The notes: a model not told the origin generated them from the sequence alone. A stretch of 64,000 bases of DNA from AP-15 sp963774345 (GCA_963774345.1 CAVZFB010000038.1:434001-498000); one strand, 5' to 3'; counted from the first letter of the stretch, positions 8,261 through 17,137 are shown. Made by a program: numbers and translations.

Positions 8261-8652
8261 GAGTGTTACTCCAGTTGCTGGCTTTAACCGATCAGATCGG
8301 GTCCGTAACATGGAATGGGCGGCGCGTCTGTGAACTCCATCACACACAGCCGGATATCCCATACCCCCACCGCCCGCACGAGACTACCGGTGGCGACCGG
8401 GCTCTGAGCGCGCCAGCCGCGCGGGCCAATCGAGCACGGAGATTCCGGCGAGCATCCACCCGAACTCCGCGGTTCACTCTTTGGGTGTGGTATTTTTCGA
8501 AGCGAGCCAGGCCGGTCTAACCGGGGCGATGTCGAGTCCCTAGTCACACTGTGACCACGGCAGCAGGGAACTGATCGTCTGCCGTTCTGTGATTTGCGCA
8601 GGTTTTCGAGTGCTGTCCGGACGTGAATAGCACTCCAAACGCTTCTTTTAGC
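8261..8652. other. Intergenic, right part of the tRNA-flanked interval
   Basis: About 390 bases with no convincing gene on either strand. It separates the DUF1906 gene from the intact tRNA-Val. No integrase remnant or terminator is recognised. Confidence 0.5.
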
Positions 8653-8727
8653 TGGTGGGCGCGACAGGGATTGAACCTGTGACCCCACCCGTGTGAAGGG
8701 TGTGCTCTCCCGCTGAGCTACGCGCCC
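8653..8727 (-). tRNA. tRNA-Val(CAC)
   Basis: A canonical 75-base cloverleaf: acceptor GGGCGCG/CGCGCCC, D stem GCTC/GAGC, anticodon stem CACCC/GGGTG with loop TTCACAC (anticodon CAC), T stem ACAGG/CCTGT with loop TTCAATC, A73 and encoded CCA. It reads GTG codons. Its 3' end is repeated at 7352. Confidence 0.95.
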
Positions 8728-8847
8728 GCTCCGGCCGGCGGCATTTAGGAGGCGGCGCGAAACCCTGTCAAGGCGCGGGCGGATGCGGTCCGGCCGTGCA
8801 GGCGGTAAGATCGATGAGGACGACCGGCGACATTTGGGAGGACGGAC

Positions 8848-9829
8848 ATGCAGCAGAGGCAATTAGGCATACTCTGGCCGGTCTCGGCGCTGACCTTGGG
8901 CGGCGGCGGGCTCGGCATGGTGTGGGGTGAGACGACATTCGACGAGTGCGTCGCCACCGTCCATGCGGCGGTCGAGGCCGGCATCGACCTGCTCGACCTG
9001 GCGCCGAGCTATGGCAACGGCAAGGCCGAGGAGGTCGTCGGCGCAGCCTTTTCCGGAAGGCTGCCGGATGGGGTGCGCGTCACCAGCAAGTGCAATCTGG
9101 GCGAGCCGCCGCCCGGCGAGATCGAGCCCATTCTGCGCCGTTCGATCGAAGGAAGCCTGCGCCGGCTGCGCCTCGATCGGCTCGATTTGTTCTTCCTGCA
9201 TTCGAATGTCGTACCCGATTCGGACCACCGTGCGCGATGGCCCGCCGCCGCCGTGCGGATGACGCTTTACAGAACGTTTGTCGAACATGTCCGCCCGGTT
9301 TTTGAACGGCTGGTCGCCGAGGGATTGATCGGCGCGTGGGGCCTGACCGGCATCGGCCATCCGGACACGATCATCCGGCTGCTCGGCGAACATCCGGCGC
9401 CCGCGGCGGTGCAATGCATCGCCAATCTGCTCGACTCGCCCGGCGGGCTCAAATTCTTCGACGGCCCGGCAAAGCCGCGCGCGGTGATGGCGGCAGCTCA
9501 CGCCCATGGGGTCGGAGTCATGGGCATTCGCGCGGTGCAGGCCGGCGCCTTGACCGAGCGCGATCGACCGCCCGTTGCCGGCGGATCATCCCGAGATGCG
9601 CGATTATGCGCGAGCCGCCGGCTTCCGCCGCCTGGCCGCCGAGCTTGGCGCCAGTCCCGCTGCATTGGCCCACCGCTACGCGCTGTCGCTCGGCGTCGAC
9701 ACCCTGGTGCTCGGGGTCAAGAACCGCACCGAATTGGCCGAGTGCGTCGCCGCGGCCGAGGCCGGGCCTTTGCCGGCCGAAATCATCGCGCGGATCGACC
9801 AATCGGTGGACCGCGCCACCGAAGGGTGA
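8848..9829 (+). CDS. Aldo/keto reductase (frameshifted)
   Basis: The start at 8848 has GGGAGGACGGAC in front. The aldo/keto reductase tetrad is visible: Asp and Tyr in DLLDLAPSYGNG, Lys in VTSKCN, His in LFFLHSN. The C-terminal NADPH-binding part (HRYALSLGVDTLVLGVKN) is in another frame; the switch is at about 9563, where GAGCGCGATC seems to have one base too many. Corrected length is ~326 residues, normal for the family. It would reduce an aldehyde or ketone with NADPH in the cytoplasm. The CoA-transferase gene follows 45 bases later, so both are probably one transcript. Confidence 0.85.
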
Positions 9830-9874
9830 CACCTTCGCCGGCAATACGCTGACACCGCCGGGAGGAACGTCAAC

Positions 9875-11083
9875 ATGAGCCAGGCGCTCGAGGGCATTCG
9901 CGTCATCGACTTCACCCACGACCAGGCCGGTCCGTCGTGCACCCAGATGCTGGCCTGGCTCGGCGCCGACGTGATCAAGATCGAGCGCCCGCCCCATGGC
10001 GACCGCGCGCGCCGGCTGTGGAACATGGACAATCCGAACCTCGACAGCTTTTTCTTTCTGCTGCTCAACAGCAACAAGCGCAGCACTGTCATCAATCTGC
10101 GCACCGAGGAGGGCAAGGAGATTGCCCGCCGCCTGATCAAAAATGCCGACATCGTTGCCGAGAACCTCGGGCCTGGTGTCATGGAACGACTGGGTCTCGG
10201 CTATGAGGCCGTCAAGACGCTGAACCCGCGCGTGATTTACGCCTCGGTCAAAGGCTTTGGCTCGTACGGCCCTTACAGCGGGTTCAAATGCTTTGAGCCG
10301 GTGGCGCAGGCGACCTCGGGAGCGATGAGTGTTACCGGCGAGGCAGGTGGCCCGCCGCTGGTCAACGGCGCCAATATCGGCGATTCCGGGACCGGCATGC
10401 ATCTGACGATCGCGATCCTCGCGGCCCTCGTTCAGCGCGGGCAGACGGGTCGCGGCCAGCTTGTCGAGGTGGCGATGCAGGAAGCGGTGCTGAACCTGAC
10501 CCGGGTCAAATACACCGGGACCTTGGCCACCGGAAAACCCCTCGAACGCACCGGCAACCGCTCGCCCACCGGCGGGTGGTCGGATCTCGTGCGCTGCGCC
10601 GGTAATGGCGCGGACGATTACGTCTACATCACGATCCCGCCCGACAATCCGGAGATGTACGAGGCGATGACCGAGGTCATGGAACGCCCGGACCTGCGCA
10701 CCGACGAGCGGTTTGCAACACCGCCGGCGCGCGCCAAGAACGGTGCGGCCCTGACCGCCGAGATCGAACGCTGGACCGGGACGCGTGAGAAGCGTGAGGT
10801 TATGAAGGCGTTTGCCGGGCGCGGCATCGTTTGCGGCGCCGTTCTCAACACAGCCGAAGTGCTCGCCGACCCGCATCTGCGCGAGCGGGAGACGATTTTC
10901 GACCTCGAACACCCGACGCGCGGCCGGTTTTCGGTGATCGGCTGCCCGGTGCGACTGTCGGATTCGCCGCTTGTCCCAAGGAGCGCTCCGCTCAAAGGCG
11001 AGCATACCGAAGACGTGCTGAAAAACATCGCCGGGTACACGCAAGACGAGATCCGTCAGCTGCGTGAAAAACAGGTGATCTAG
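9875..11083 (+). CDS. Class III CoA-transferase, formyl-CoA transferase-like
   Basis: 402 residues, start fixed by GGGAGGAACGTCAAC. It is a CaiB/BaiF family enzyme; the catalytic aspartate that forms the acyl-aspartyl anhydride is Asp170 in GANIGDSGTGMH. The surroundings (MQEAVLNLTRVKYTG, ERETIFDLEHP, APLKGEHTEDVL) resemble formyl-CoA:oxalate CoA-transferase closely, but the Gly-rich loop of that enzyme (GGGGQ) is absent, so the acyl group is uncertain. It would move CoA between carboxylic acids. The aldo/keto reductase upstream could process the same acid. Confidence 0.85.
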   Translation: MSQALEGIRVIDFTHDQAGPSCTQMLAWLGADVIKIERPPHGDRARRLWNMDNPNLDSFFFLLLNSNKRSTVINLRTEEGKEIARRLIKNADIVAENLGPGVMERLGLGYEAVKTLNPRVIYASVKGFGSYGPYSGFKCFEPVAQATSGAMSVTGEAGGPPLVNGANIGDSGTGMHLTIAILAALVQRGQTGRGQLVEVAMQEAVLNLTRVKYTGTLATGKPLERTGNRSPTGGWSDLVRCAGNGADDYVYITIPPDNPEMYEAMTEVMERPDLRTDERFATPPARAKNGAALTAEIERWTGTREKREVMKAFAGRGIVCGAVLNTAEVLADPHLRERETIFDLEHPTRGRFSVIGCPVRLSDSPLVPRSAPLKGEHTEDVLKNIAGYTQDEIRQLREKQVI

Positions 11084-11155
11084 TGGTGGTTGTCAGACAG
11101 ATGATACTCTCGCCCGTGGTCAATTGTTCTGCTCGCACAGGCCGGGAGCACAATC

Positions 11156-11689
11156 GTGCTACAGGCAGAAATTCGTCGCGCTCTACCATGTGAGGCTGCG
11201 AACCTCAGTGCGCTGGCGCTGCGGTCCAAGGCATTGTGGGGCTATGACGCCGCTTTCATGGAAGCATGTCGCGCCCCTCTGACCGTAGACCCCGAGGCTA
11301 TTGCGAAATGCCCCTTCTACGTACTCGACGAAGGCGGCACGATCACTGGATTTTACGGCCTGAGCGGTCAGCCTCCTCGGGGAGAGATCGAGTTTCTGTT
11401 CGTCGACCCGGAGAGCGTTCGCAGTGGTCGCGGGCAGCGATTGGCACGACATTTTTTGGCCTTGGCCCGAAGGCTGGGATTCGAGGAGATCGACGTTTCG
11501 GCGGATCCCTTTGCTGAGGGCTTTTATGTGGCGATGGGTGCCTTGCGGATCGCCGAAGTTCCATCCGACGCCATACCAAATCGCCTGGTCCCGCGATTGC
11601 GATTTTCCCTGCACAGGACCGTGTCACCGAACCGTCTGTCTGATTTGTCCATCAGAAATTGCGGAATTGTCACCGGCCTTCGCCAGTGT
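11156..11689 (+). CDS. GNAT family N-acetyltransferase, stop codon displaced
   Basis: A GTG at 11156 (GGGAG eight bases before) opens a GNAT domain: LPCEAANLSALALRSKALWG, then the acetyl-CoA loop in VDPESVRSGRGQRLARHFLA (V-x4-G-x-G-x2-L) and GFYVAMGALRIAEVPSD. The fold ends near residue 160 (PRLRFSLHR). No stop follows in this frame until 12259, so the frame runs through the dienelactone hydrolase gene in a frame that does not read as protein. A lost base near 11640 is the likely reason; the end given here is approximate. Substrate unknown. Confidence 0.65.
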
Positions 11690-11711
11690 GATGAAATAGG
11701 GAGACGACTAG

Positions 11712-12452
11712 GTGATCGAACAGACCCTGGACATCGCGACCAAGGATGGCGCGATGGAGACCTTTATCTGCCATCCCGAACGCGGCGGGCCGTATCCGGC
11801 CGTCTTTCTGCTGATGGATGCGCCGGGGATCCGCGAGGAATTGCGCGACATGGCCCGCCGGCTCGCCACGGTCGGCTATTACGTGCTGCTGCCCAATCTC
11901 TATTACCGCGCCGGTCGCGACACGATCTTTGGGCCCGACGTGCTCGATCAGGGCAGCCCGGAGCGCGAGCGCATGCGTGCGGTGCGCACCAAGATGACGA
12001 TCCCTCCGGTCATGGAGGATGTCGGCGCGATGCTCGCCTACCTCGACCGCCAGAGCGAGGTCAAGCCGGGGCCGGCGGGCGCCCATGGCTATTGCATGAG
12101 CGGCCCCTATGCGCTCGCTGCCGCGGCGCGTTATCCCGAGCGAATTATCGCCGCCGCCTCGTTCTATGGCACCTGGCTGGTCAACGACGCCGAAGAAAGC
12201 CCGCATCTGTCGCTCGGCCGGGTCAAGGGCGAGCTCTACATCGCCTGCGCCGAGCATGACGAGCTGGCGCCGTTGCCGATGGTCGAGGAATTGCGCGGCC
12301 TGTTTCGCCGGGCCGGCACAGCGGGGGAGATCGAGCTTTACCCCGGCGTCCACCACGGCTTCGCCTTTCCGCAGCGCTGGTGCTACGACAAAGGGGCGGC
12401 CGAACGGCATTGGGAGCGGTTGATCGCACTCTACCGGCGGCGCCTGGGGTAA
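11712..12452 (+). CDS. Dienelactone hydrolase family protein
   Basis: 246 residues from a GTG at 11712 behind AGGGAGACGA. It is an alpha/beta hydrolase of the carboxymethylenebutenolidase type: nucleophile Cys128 in GYCMSG, the aspartate in CAEHDELAP and the histidine in VHHGFAFP complete the Cys-His-Asp triad. Such enzymes hydrolyse dienelactones or similar esters in the cytoplasm during aromatic compound breakdown, but many members have unknown substrates. The malic enzyme gene begins ten bases after its stop, so the two are coupled. Confidence 0.85.
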   Translation: MIEQTLDIATKDGAMETFICHPERGGPYPAVFLLMDAPGIREELRDMARRLATVGYYVLLPNLYYRAGRDTIFGPDVLDQGSPERERMRAVRTKMTIPPVMEDVGAMLAYLDRQSEVKPGPAGAHGYCMSGPYALAAAARYPERIIAAASFYGTWLVNDAEESPHLSLGRVKGELYIACAEHDELAPLPMVEELRGLFRRAGTAGEIELYPGVHHGFAFPQRWCYDKGAAERHWERLIALYRRRLG

Positions 12453-12461
12453 AGCGCCGAT

Positions 12462-14198
12462 ATGCCGCGTATGCCCGGACGACCGGCGATGACGGAAGCC
12501 GGCAGCTTGGTCACGCCGTTGACCGGCTGGGAATTGCTCGCTGACCCGCTCCTCAACAAGGGCACGGCCTTCACCGAGGCCGAGCGCGACGCTTTAGGTT
12601 TGCACGGTCTGCTGCCGCCGCATGTCGGCACCTTGGAGGAGCAGGTCTCGCGCCGCCTGACGGTGTTGCGCCGGTTTGCCAGCGATCTCGAGCGCTACGC
12701 CTTTGTGAGCGAATTGCACGACAACAACGAGACCCTGTTCTTTGCACTGTTGGAGCAGAACCTCGAGGAGTTGCTGCCGCTGGTCTACACCCCGACCGTC
12801 GGCGCCGGGTGCCAGCAGTTCAGCCAGCTGTTTCGCAAACCGCGCGGCCTGTTTCTGAGCCTGCCGCACAAGCGGCGTCTGAAGCAGATCCTGGCCAATC
12901 CGCGCTTCGACCAGGTCGAAGCGATCGTGCTGACCGACGGCGAGCGCATCCTCGGGCTCGGCGACCAGGGTGCGGGCGGCATGGGCATTCCGATCGGCAA
13001 GCTCGCGCTTTACACAGCCTGCGGCGGTCTTCATCCGGCGACGACCTTGCCGATCATGCTCGATGTCGGCACCGACAATCAGGAGCGTCTGACCGACCCG
13101 CTCTATCTCGGCTGGCGTCATGAGCGGGTGCGCGGCGAGGAATACGACGATTTTGTCGATGCGGTCGTCAACGCGATCATGCATCGCTGGCCGCATGTGC
13201 TGCTGCAATGGGAGGACTTCGCCAAAAACAACGCCTCGCGGCTGCTTGAACGCTATCGCGACCGCCTGTGCACGTTCAACGACGATATCCAGGGCACGGC
13301 GGCGGTTGCGGCGGGGACTCTGTTATCGGCGATCAATGTCACCGGGGTGCCCCTGAGCGAGCAGCGGATTGCGGTATTGGGAGCGGGGTCGGCCGGCTGT
13401 GGCATTGCCGGCCTGCTGTTGAAAATGATGGGCGAGGCCGGATTGCCGGAAGGCAGTGCGGCGGCGCGCTTTTACATGGTCGATCGCGACGGCCTACTGG
13501 TCGACGGCATGAGTGGGATCGAGCCGTTTCAGCTTCCCTTTGTGCAGCGGCGAGCGGCGATCGAAACCTGGACACTCGATGATCCGGACAAGATATCGCT
13601 GCTCGATGTCGTCAAAAACGCCAAGCCGACGGTGCTGATCGGGGTCTCCGGTCAACCCGCAGCGTTCTCCGAGACTATCGTGCGAGCGATGGCGCGAAAT
13701 GATCATCGGCCGGTGATCTTTCCGCTGTCGAACCCGACCTCGCGCGCCGAGGCGACCCCCGAAGACATCGAGCGCTGGAGCACCGGGCGGGCGGTGATCG
13801 GCACGGGCAGCCCGCTTCCGCCGCTGATCCGCAACGGCGCTAAGTTCAAGGTCGATCAGACCAACAATTCCTACATCTTCCCGGGGGTGGGCTTGGGGGC
13901 GGTTGCGGTCAAGGCGCGCCGGGTCACCGACACGATGTTTATGGCGGCGGCAAAGGCCTTGGCTGCTGCCTCGCCGGCCCGCGACAACCCGGTCAATAAT
14001 CTGCTGCCTCCGGTGACCGCACTGCGCGATGTTGCCTTTGCGGTGGCGCTGGCGACAGCCATCCAGGCGCACCAGGAGGGGCTGACCGAGGGAGTCGAGA
14101 CCGACGCGGTCGAGGCTGCGATCCGGGCTAAAATGTGGTCGCCGCGCTACCTGCCGTACCGCCACGCCGACGACCGCCCACGAGCTTCAGGTCAATAG
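12462..14198 (+). CDS. maeA: NAD-type malic enzyme, copy 1
   Basis: 578 residues, the length of the SfcA/MaeA class. It converts malate plus NAD(P) to pyruvate, CO2 and NAD(P)H. The N-terminal signature VYTPTVGAGCQ (catalytic Tyr), the metal ligands in WEDFAKNNA and CTFNDDIQGTAA, and the dinucleotide fold GAGSAGCGIAG starting at residue 307 are present, followed by GVSGQPAAFSE and NPTSRAEATPED. The start is the first ATG; a later ATG (MTEAGSLVTPL) is also possible. It follows the dienelactone hydrolase by ten bases. A second, frameshifted copy lies at 39703-41344. Confidence 0.9.
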   Translation: MPRMPGRPAMTEAGSLVTPLTGWELLADPLLNKGTAFTEAERDALGLHGLLPPHVGTLEEQVSRRLTVLRRFASDLERYAFVSELHDNNETLFFALLEQNLEELLPLVYTPTVGAGCQQFSQLFRKPRGLFLSLPHKRRLKQILANPRFDQVEAIVLTDGERILGLGDQGAGGMGIPIGKLALYTACGGLHPATTLPIMLDVGTDNQERLTDPLYLGWRHERVRGEEYDDFVDAVVNAIMHRWPHVLLQWEDFAKNNASRLLERYRDRLCTFNDDIQGTAAVAAGTLLSAINVTGVPLSEQRIAVLGAGSAGCGIAGLLLKMMGEAGLPEGSAAARFYMVDRDGLLVDGMSGIEPFQLPFVQRRAAIETWTLDDPDKISLLDVVKNAKPTVLIGVSGQPAAFSETIVRAMARNDHRPVIFPLSNPTSRAEATPEDIERWSTGRAVIGTGSPLPPLIRNGAKFKVDQTNNSYIFPGVGLGAVAVKARRVTDTMFMAAAKALAAASPARDNPVNNLLPPVTALRDVAFAVALATAIQAHQEGLTEGVETDAVEAAIRAKMWSPRYLPYRHADDRPRASGQ

Positions 14199-14362
14199 CC
14201 TCCGCCGTGCCCTGAGACGGTGTTTGGACACTGACCCGCGGGAGGACAGATTATATCGATCGCCTTTGTTGAGCAGGCCGAAAGCGCCAGCGTCAAGCCG
14301 CTGACGACAATCACCCATGCAACTATTCGCCCCACCGTCGCTCCGTTTCCCGTGACGACCAT
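14192..14362 (-). CDS. Small lipoprotein
   Basis: From an ATG at 14362 the 56-residue product starts MVVTGNGATVGRIVAWVIVV, a hydrophobic signal ending in the lipobox LALSAC. The mature part is only about 22 residues (CSTKAIDIICPPAGQCPNTV...) and has further cysteines. An in-frame ATG at 14419 would give a longer N-terminus. Lipidation and membrane anchoring are inferred from the lipobox. It overlaps the end of the malic enzyme gene by a few bases on the other strand. Confidence 0.5.
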   Translation of the reverse strand: MVVTGNGATVGRIVAWVIVVSGLTLALSACSTKAIDIICPPAGQCPNTVSGHGGGY

Positions 14363-14500
14363 ATCGTGCGGAACTTCTCGGCGGCAAGCCGGGTTATCAG
14401 TAGTGAAAACGTCTACCAATGCGGGTTTGCCACCTGCGAATTGGCCGAGATCCTCAGATCCGCTCCGCCATGATCTTTCCGGCGCAGACTTTCTACCGGG

Positions 14501-14656
14501 TCAAAACCTCCCGCGGCCGACCAGAAGATACACGATCAGGATAATCAGCAAGATACCCCCGATGCCGATCCCGCCGCGGTAGCCGTAGCGCGAATAGCCA
14601 TAGCCGCCGCCGCCTAACAGCAGGACCAGTATGACGATTATCAGGATTAGGCCCAT
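14501..14656 (-). CDS. DUF3309-like small membrane protein
   Basis: 51 residues from an ATG at 14656 with GGAAGAGCG upstream. Two hydrophobic helices (MGLILIIVILVLLLGGGGYG and GIGGILLIILIVYLLVGRG) are linked by a Tyr/Gly/Arg-rich turn (YSRYGYRG), the layout of DUF3309, a family common in proteobacteria with unknown function. The reading frame extends upstream to 14752, but that part is not hydrophobic and has no ribosome site. Confidence 0.7.
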   Translation of the reverse strand: MGLILIIVILVLLLGGGGYGYSRYGYRGGIGIGGILLIILIVYLLVGRGRF

Positions 14657-14823
14657 TGTCGCTCTTCCGGTTTTGATGTTGTCGGCGCCGTTTTGTACGA
14701 GGCTCCAATCGGCTGCCACGCGGATCATATCGCGCATGGCGCGGGAACGCATTCCTGATCTCGCCCTGCACGCGAAGCTCTGGTAAGCTGGTCGGTATTC
14801 ACGTCTGCCAAAGGGAGCTGTCG

Positions 14824-15204
14824 ATGCGATTCTTGCCCCTTTTGTGGCTTCTGCTGGTGTTGTCGGCCTGCTCCTCGTTTGGCCCGAACAACTCGCCCTA
14901 TCTCGTGTATTTCCAGGAACGCTCGGCCCAGCTCGATCCGCCGGCGCGCAGTCTGATCGCCGAGGCGGCGCAGCGCGCGAATGCCGATCCTACCGCGCCG
15001 GTCACGGTGGCCGGATATACCGACAGCGCCGGCAGCCCGCCTGCCGACGTGCTGTTGTCTCAACAGCGGGCGCAGGCCGTGGCGGACGCGTTGACGGCGG
15101 ACGGGGTTGCCGCTAACCGATTGACCCGTAAGGGGCGCGGGCAGACCGGCGGCGACCCGGGTCTTGCAAGCCGGCGGGTAGAAATTACGATCGGTGGCGG
15201 CTGA
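14824..15204 (+). CDS. OmpA-family peptidoglycan-binding lipoprotein
   Basis: 126 residues, start set by AGGGAGCTGTCG. A lipoprotein signal ends LLLVLSAC. The rest is an OmpA C-terminal-like domain of reduced length: YFQERSAQLDPPARSLIAEA, then VTVAGYTDSAG and LSQQRAQAVADALTADGV, with RKGRGQTGGDPGLASRRVEI near the end. The Asp and Arg that clamp diaminopimelate in this family (in YTDSAG and SRRVEI) are present. It probably anchors in the outer membrane and touches peptidoglycan. Confidence 0.85.
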   Translation: MRFLPLLWLLLVLSACSSFGPNNSPYLVYFQERSAQLDPPARSLIAEAAQRANADPTAPVTVAGYTDSAGSPPADVLLSQQRAQAVADALTADGVAANRLTRKGRGQTGGDPGLASRRVEITIGGG

Positions 15205-15280
15205 ACCCGCGGCAACGAGGCCGATCGCGCCAATCGCTGACCCAGGCCGCGCTTCATCGCGAAGGCTGTCGAACAAAGGG

Positions 15281-15592
15281 TTACAGCGAACCGCTGCCGG
15301 GTCTGGGCCGCCGATATGGCGGGTTCAGTTGCACGTGCAGCTTGTGCGCCGCGATCCACGCTTCGGCTTTTGCCTCGGTCGCGAAGCCCCTGATTTGGGT
15401 TGGGTGCGTATCCGGGACGACGACTTCGACCCCGAACGTTCCATCGACCAGCGGTACGACCTTGTAGATCGCCTCAGCGTGCGGATGCAGCTTCACCATT
15501 GTAGGTAATATGGGCACGCCGGCGCTGACCGGTAAGGCGACGGGGGATTTCTCGGCTGTGGCCCAGCCGACGACCAACATCAGGTAACTCAA
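15281..15592 (-). CDS. Hypothetical small protein
   Basis: 103 residues from 15592, or 72 from an internal ATG at 15499 (MVKLHPHAEAIYKVVPLV). The latter part reads as a compact domain: GTFGVEVVVPDTHPTQIRGF followed by an amphipathic helix ATEAKAEAWIAAHKLHVQ. That pattern is common among short uncharacterised alphaproteobacterial proteins. The first 30 residues are hydrophobic and could be a poor signal or non-coding. It overlaps no other strong candidate except the tiny lipoprotein gene that begins just beyond it on the other strand. Confidence 0.5.
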   Translation of the reverse strand: MSYLMLVVGWATAEKSPVALPVSAGVPILPTMVKLHPHAEAIYKVVPLVDGTFGVEVVVPDTHPTQIRGFATEAKAEAWIAAHKLHVQLNPPYRRPRPGSGSL

Positions 15593-15599
15593 GGGCGCG

Positions 15600-15731
15600 A
15601 TGAATAGGCTCAGGGTGATTGTGGCGCTGCTGATCCTGTGGGCGCTGGGAGGTTGCGCCGCAAACGGGACGGGATCGGCGCCGAGCCCGCCCCCCTCCCA
15701 AGACGATCGCGGCGGTATGCATTTTAACTGA
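15600..15731 (+). CDS. Tiny lipoprotein, 43 residues
   Basis: An ATG at 15600 behind AAGGGCGCG opens MNRLRVIVALLILWALGGC, a clear lipoprotein signal with lipobox LGGC, followed by about 25 Pro/Ser/Gly-rich residues (AANGTGSAPSPPPSQDD) and a TGA at 15729-15731. It looks like an entericidin-style or structural small lipoprotein; no family is recognised. Confidence 0.55.
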   Translation: MNRLRVIVALLILWALGGCAANGTGSAPSPPPSQDDRGGMHFN

Positions 15732-15813
15732 TGCTTGCATCCGCCTACCTTCCGTCGGGACTGGGGCTAAAGCTCACCTAGCCGGTCGAGGGGGCCCTGA
15801 GCGGTTGATTCCG

Positions 15814-16002
15814 TCAATGGCAGCCGACGATCTTGCCGGCGCCAGTTACCCCGAAGATCTCAATGATCCTCGCTACCTGGTCGAACAGGTCGCGCCCCCG
15901 GTAATCTTCGCCAGTTTCCGCCAGGATCACCGACACCAGGAAGCCCGGGTCGATTTCCTCCAACCAGGCGGCACACTCGGCAATCCGTTGTGTTGTAATC
16001 AT
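15814..16002 (-). CDS. Hypothetical small protein
   Basis: 62 residues from an ATG at 16002 (MITTQRIAECAAWLEEIDPG), acidic and mostly helical with a hydrophobic stretch FLVSVILAET, then DLFDQVARIIEIFGVTGAGK. The ribosome site is weak and a longer start at 16020 exists. No family recognised. Confidence 0.45.
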   Translation of the reverse strand: MITTQRIAECAAWLEEIDPGFLVSVILAETGEDYRGRDLFDQVARIIEIFGVTGAGKIVGCH

Positions 16003-16084
16003 TGAAGACGCACCCGTCAAAATTGCGTCAATCGCGTCCCACGATGCGCCTAATGTATTAACGAGACTTTAAGAAGCGGGAGCC

Positions 16085-16348
16085 ATGCGCCTGCGCGGAT
16101 ACGCCGCGTCCGGCATCCCGGTATGGATCGATGCCCGCGTGAGGATCGCGCATGAAAAGGCACTGATCCTCGATCGGCGCGTCACGATCATGGGGTCGTA
16201 CAACTTTTCAGCCGCCGCAGCGCGGAACAGCGCGGATTTGAATGTCGTCACGTCGTCAGAGGTTGCCGCGGCTTATGCGGCGCATTGGCGAGCGCGACAG
16301 GCGATTTCCGTCCGCTTCGCCGATGTGTCAGAATGGTGCCAACGGTGA
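16085..16348 (+). pseudogene. Phospholipase D-family nuclease, C-terminal remnant
   Basis: 87 residues with one HKD motif: IAHEKALILD (H-x-K-x4-D), then RRVTIMGSYNFSAAAARNSA, which is the hallmark end of Nuc-type phospholipase D endonucleases. The full-length enzyme is ~170-180 residues with a signal peptide; here the N-terminal half is absent. A GGGAG site and ATG precede the fragment, so a truncated product could be made. Nuc enzymes act as dimers with one HKD each, so activity cannot be ruled out, but loss of the N-terminal strands makes it unlikely. Confidence 0.65.
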
Positions 16349-16370
16349 CGACAGTTACCCGGACCGACGC

Positions 16371-17001
16371 ATGGGGGAGAGCTTTTCAAGATACTGCGCT
16401 CAGCACTCATCGCCGTTTTTGCGACCGCCCTCGGGACAATCCTCGCCTCGGGATCAGCAAATGCTACGATATCGGTTTCGGGCGACATGGAATATTCTAT
16501 AGTAGATAGTAATTGTATTCTCCCAGAATGCGTATCGACCTTAGATCCTAGTGGACCCGACGTATTTGTGGACGTGACCGCTGGATCAGGTCTTCCAAAT
16601 GTAGATGTAACTAAGAGCGTCAATTTCTCACTTACTATCGATAATTCGTCAGATTCAGTCATATCTGAAACCCTGCAAGTAAACTATGAGTTCCGTATGA
16701 CATTTACAAACCCTCTTGATGTCTTCGGAAGCTACTTCTATCGTGATGGTTTCTATACCTTTGGTTCTTGTTCCTATCCACCCCGTGGGTTCGTTGGTTC
16801 AGACCCATCCGGCTGTAGCTTCGACGATTTCAATGACGCTGACTACGGTGTCGGTCCCGACACGGACACGACGTTTTATTTTACAGGTACGATTAACGCG
16901 CAAGCGGGAACCATTCCGGAACCGTCTTCCGTAGGAATGCTCGCTTCGGCGCTCTTGGTTTTCTAGCCTCGCTTCACGTGAGACACCGAAACGAACGACA
17001 T
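16371..17001 (+). CDS. PEP-CTERM secreted protein (frameshifted at both ends)
   Basis: The body (16394-16966) codes for a signal peptide-like stretch (LRSALIAVFATALGTILASG, then ANA), a Thr/Asp/Asn-rich secreted domain with several aromatic and Cys residues, and a sorting signal IPEPSSVGMLASALLVF. An automatic start at 16487 would remove the signal peptide. The ATG at 16371 joins in frame if the run of five G after it had six. At the end, one base fewer after LLVF gives SLASRETPKRTT, restoring the expected basic tail. PEP-CTERM proteins are exported and processed by an exosortase, often in exopolysaccharide-producing bacteria. No exosortase is in this window. The gene is AT-richer than its surroundings. 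Confidence 0.6.
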
Positions 17002-17137
17002 GAATGAGAGCATCCATTGAGATCGATCTACCATCGCTCGGTTCCGCTCACGACCATATCGACGTGCCGGCTACCGCATTGCGCGCAAATAAGCCGCTCG
17101 TGCCAGTCCGGGACGCTCGTCTGGGCACCGTACCGCT

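Noticed and set aside
9518..11044. 508-codon frame opposite the CoA-transferase
   Set aside because: It mirrors two clear genes on the plus strand and has no recognisable domain.
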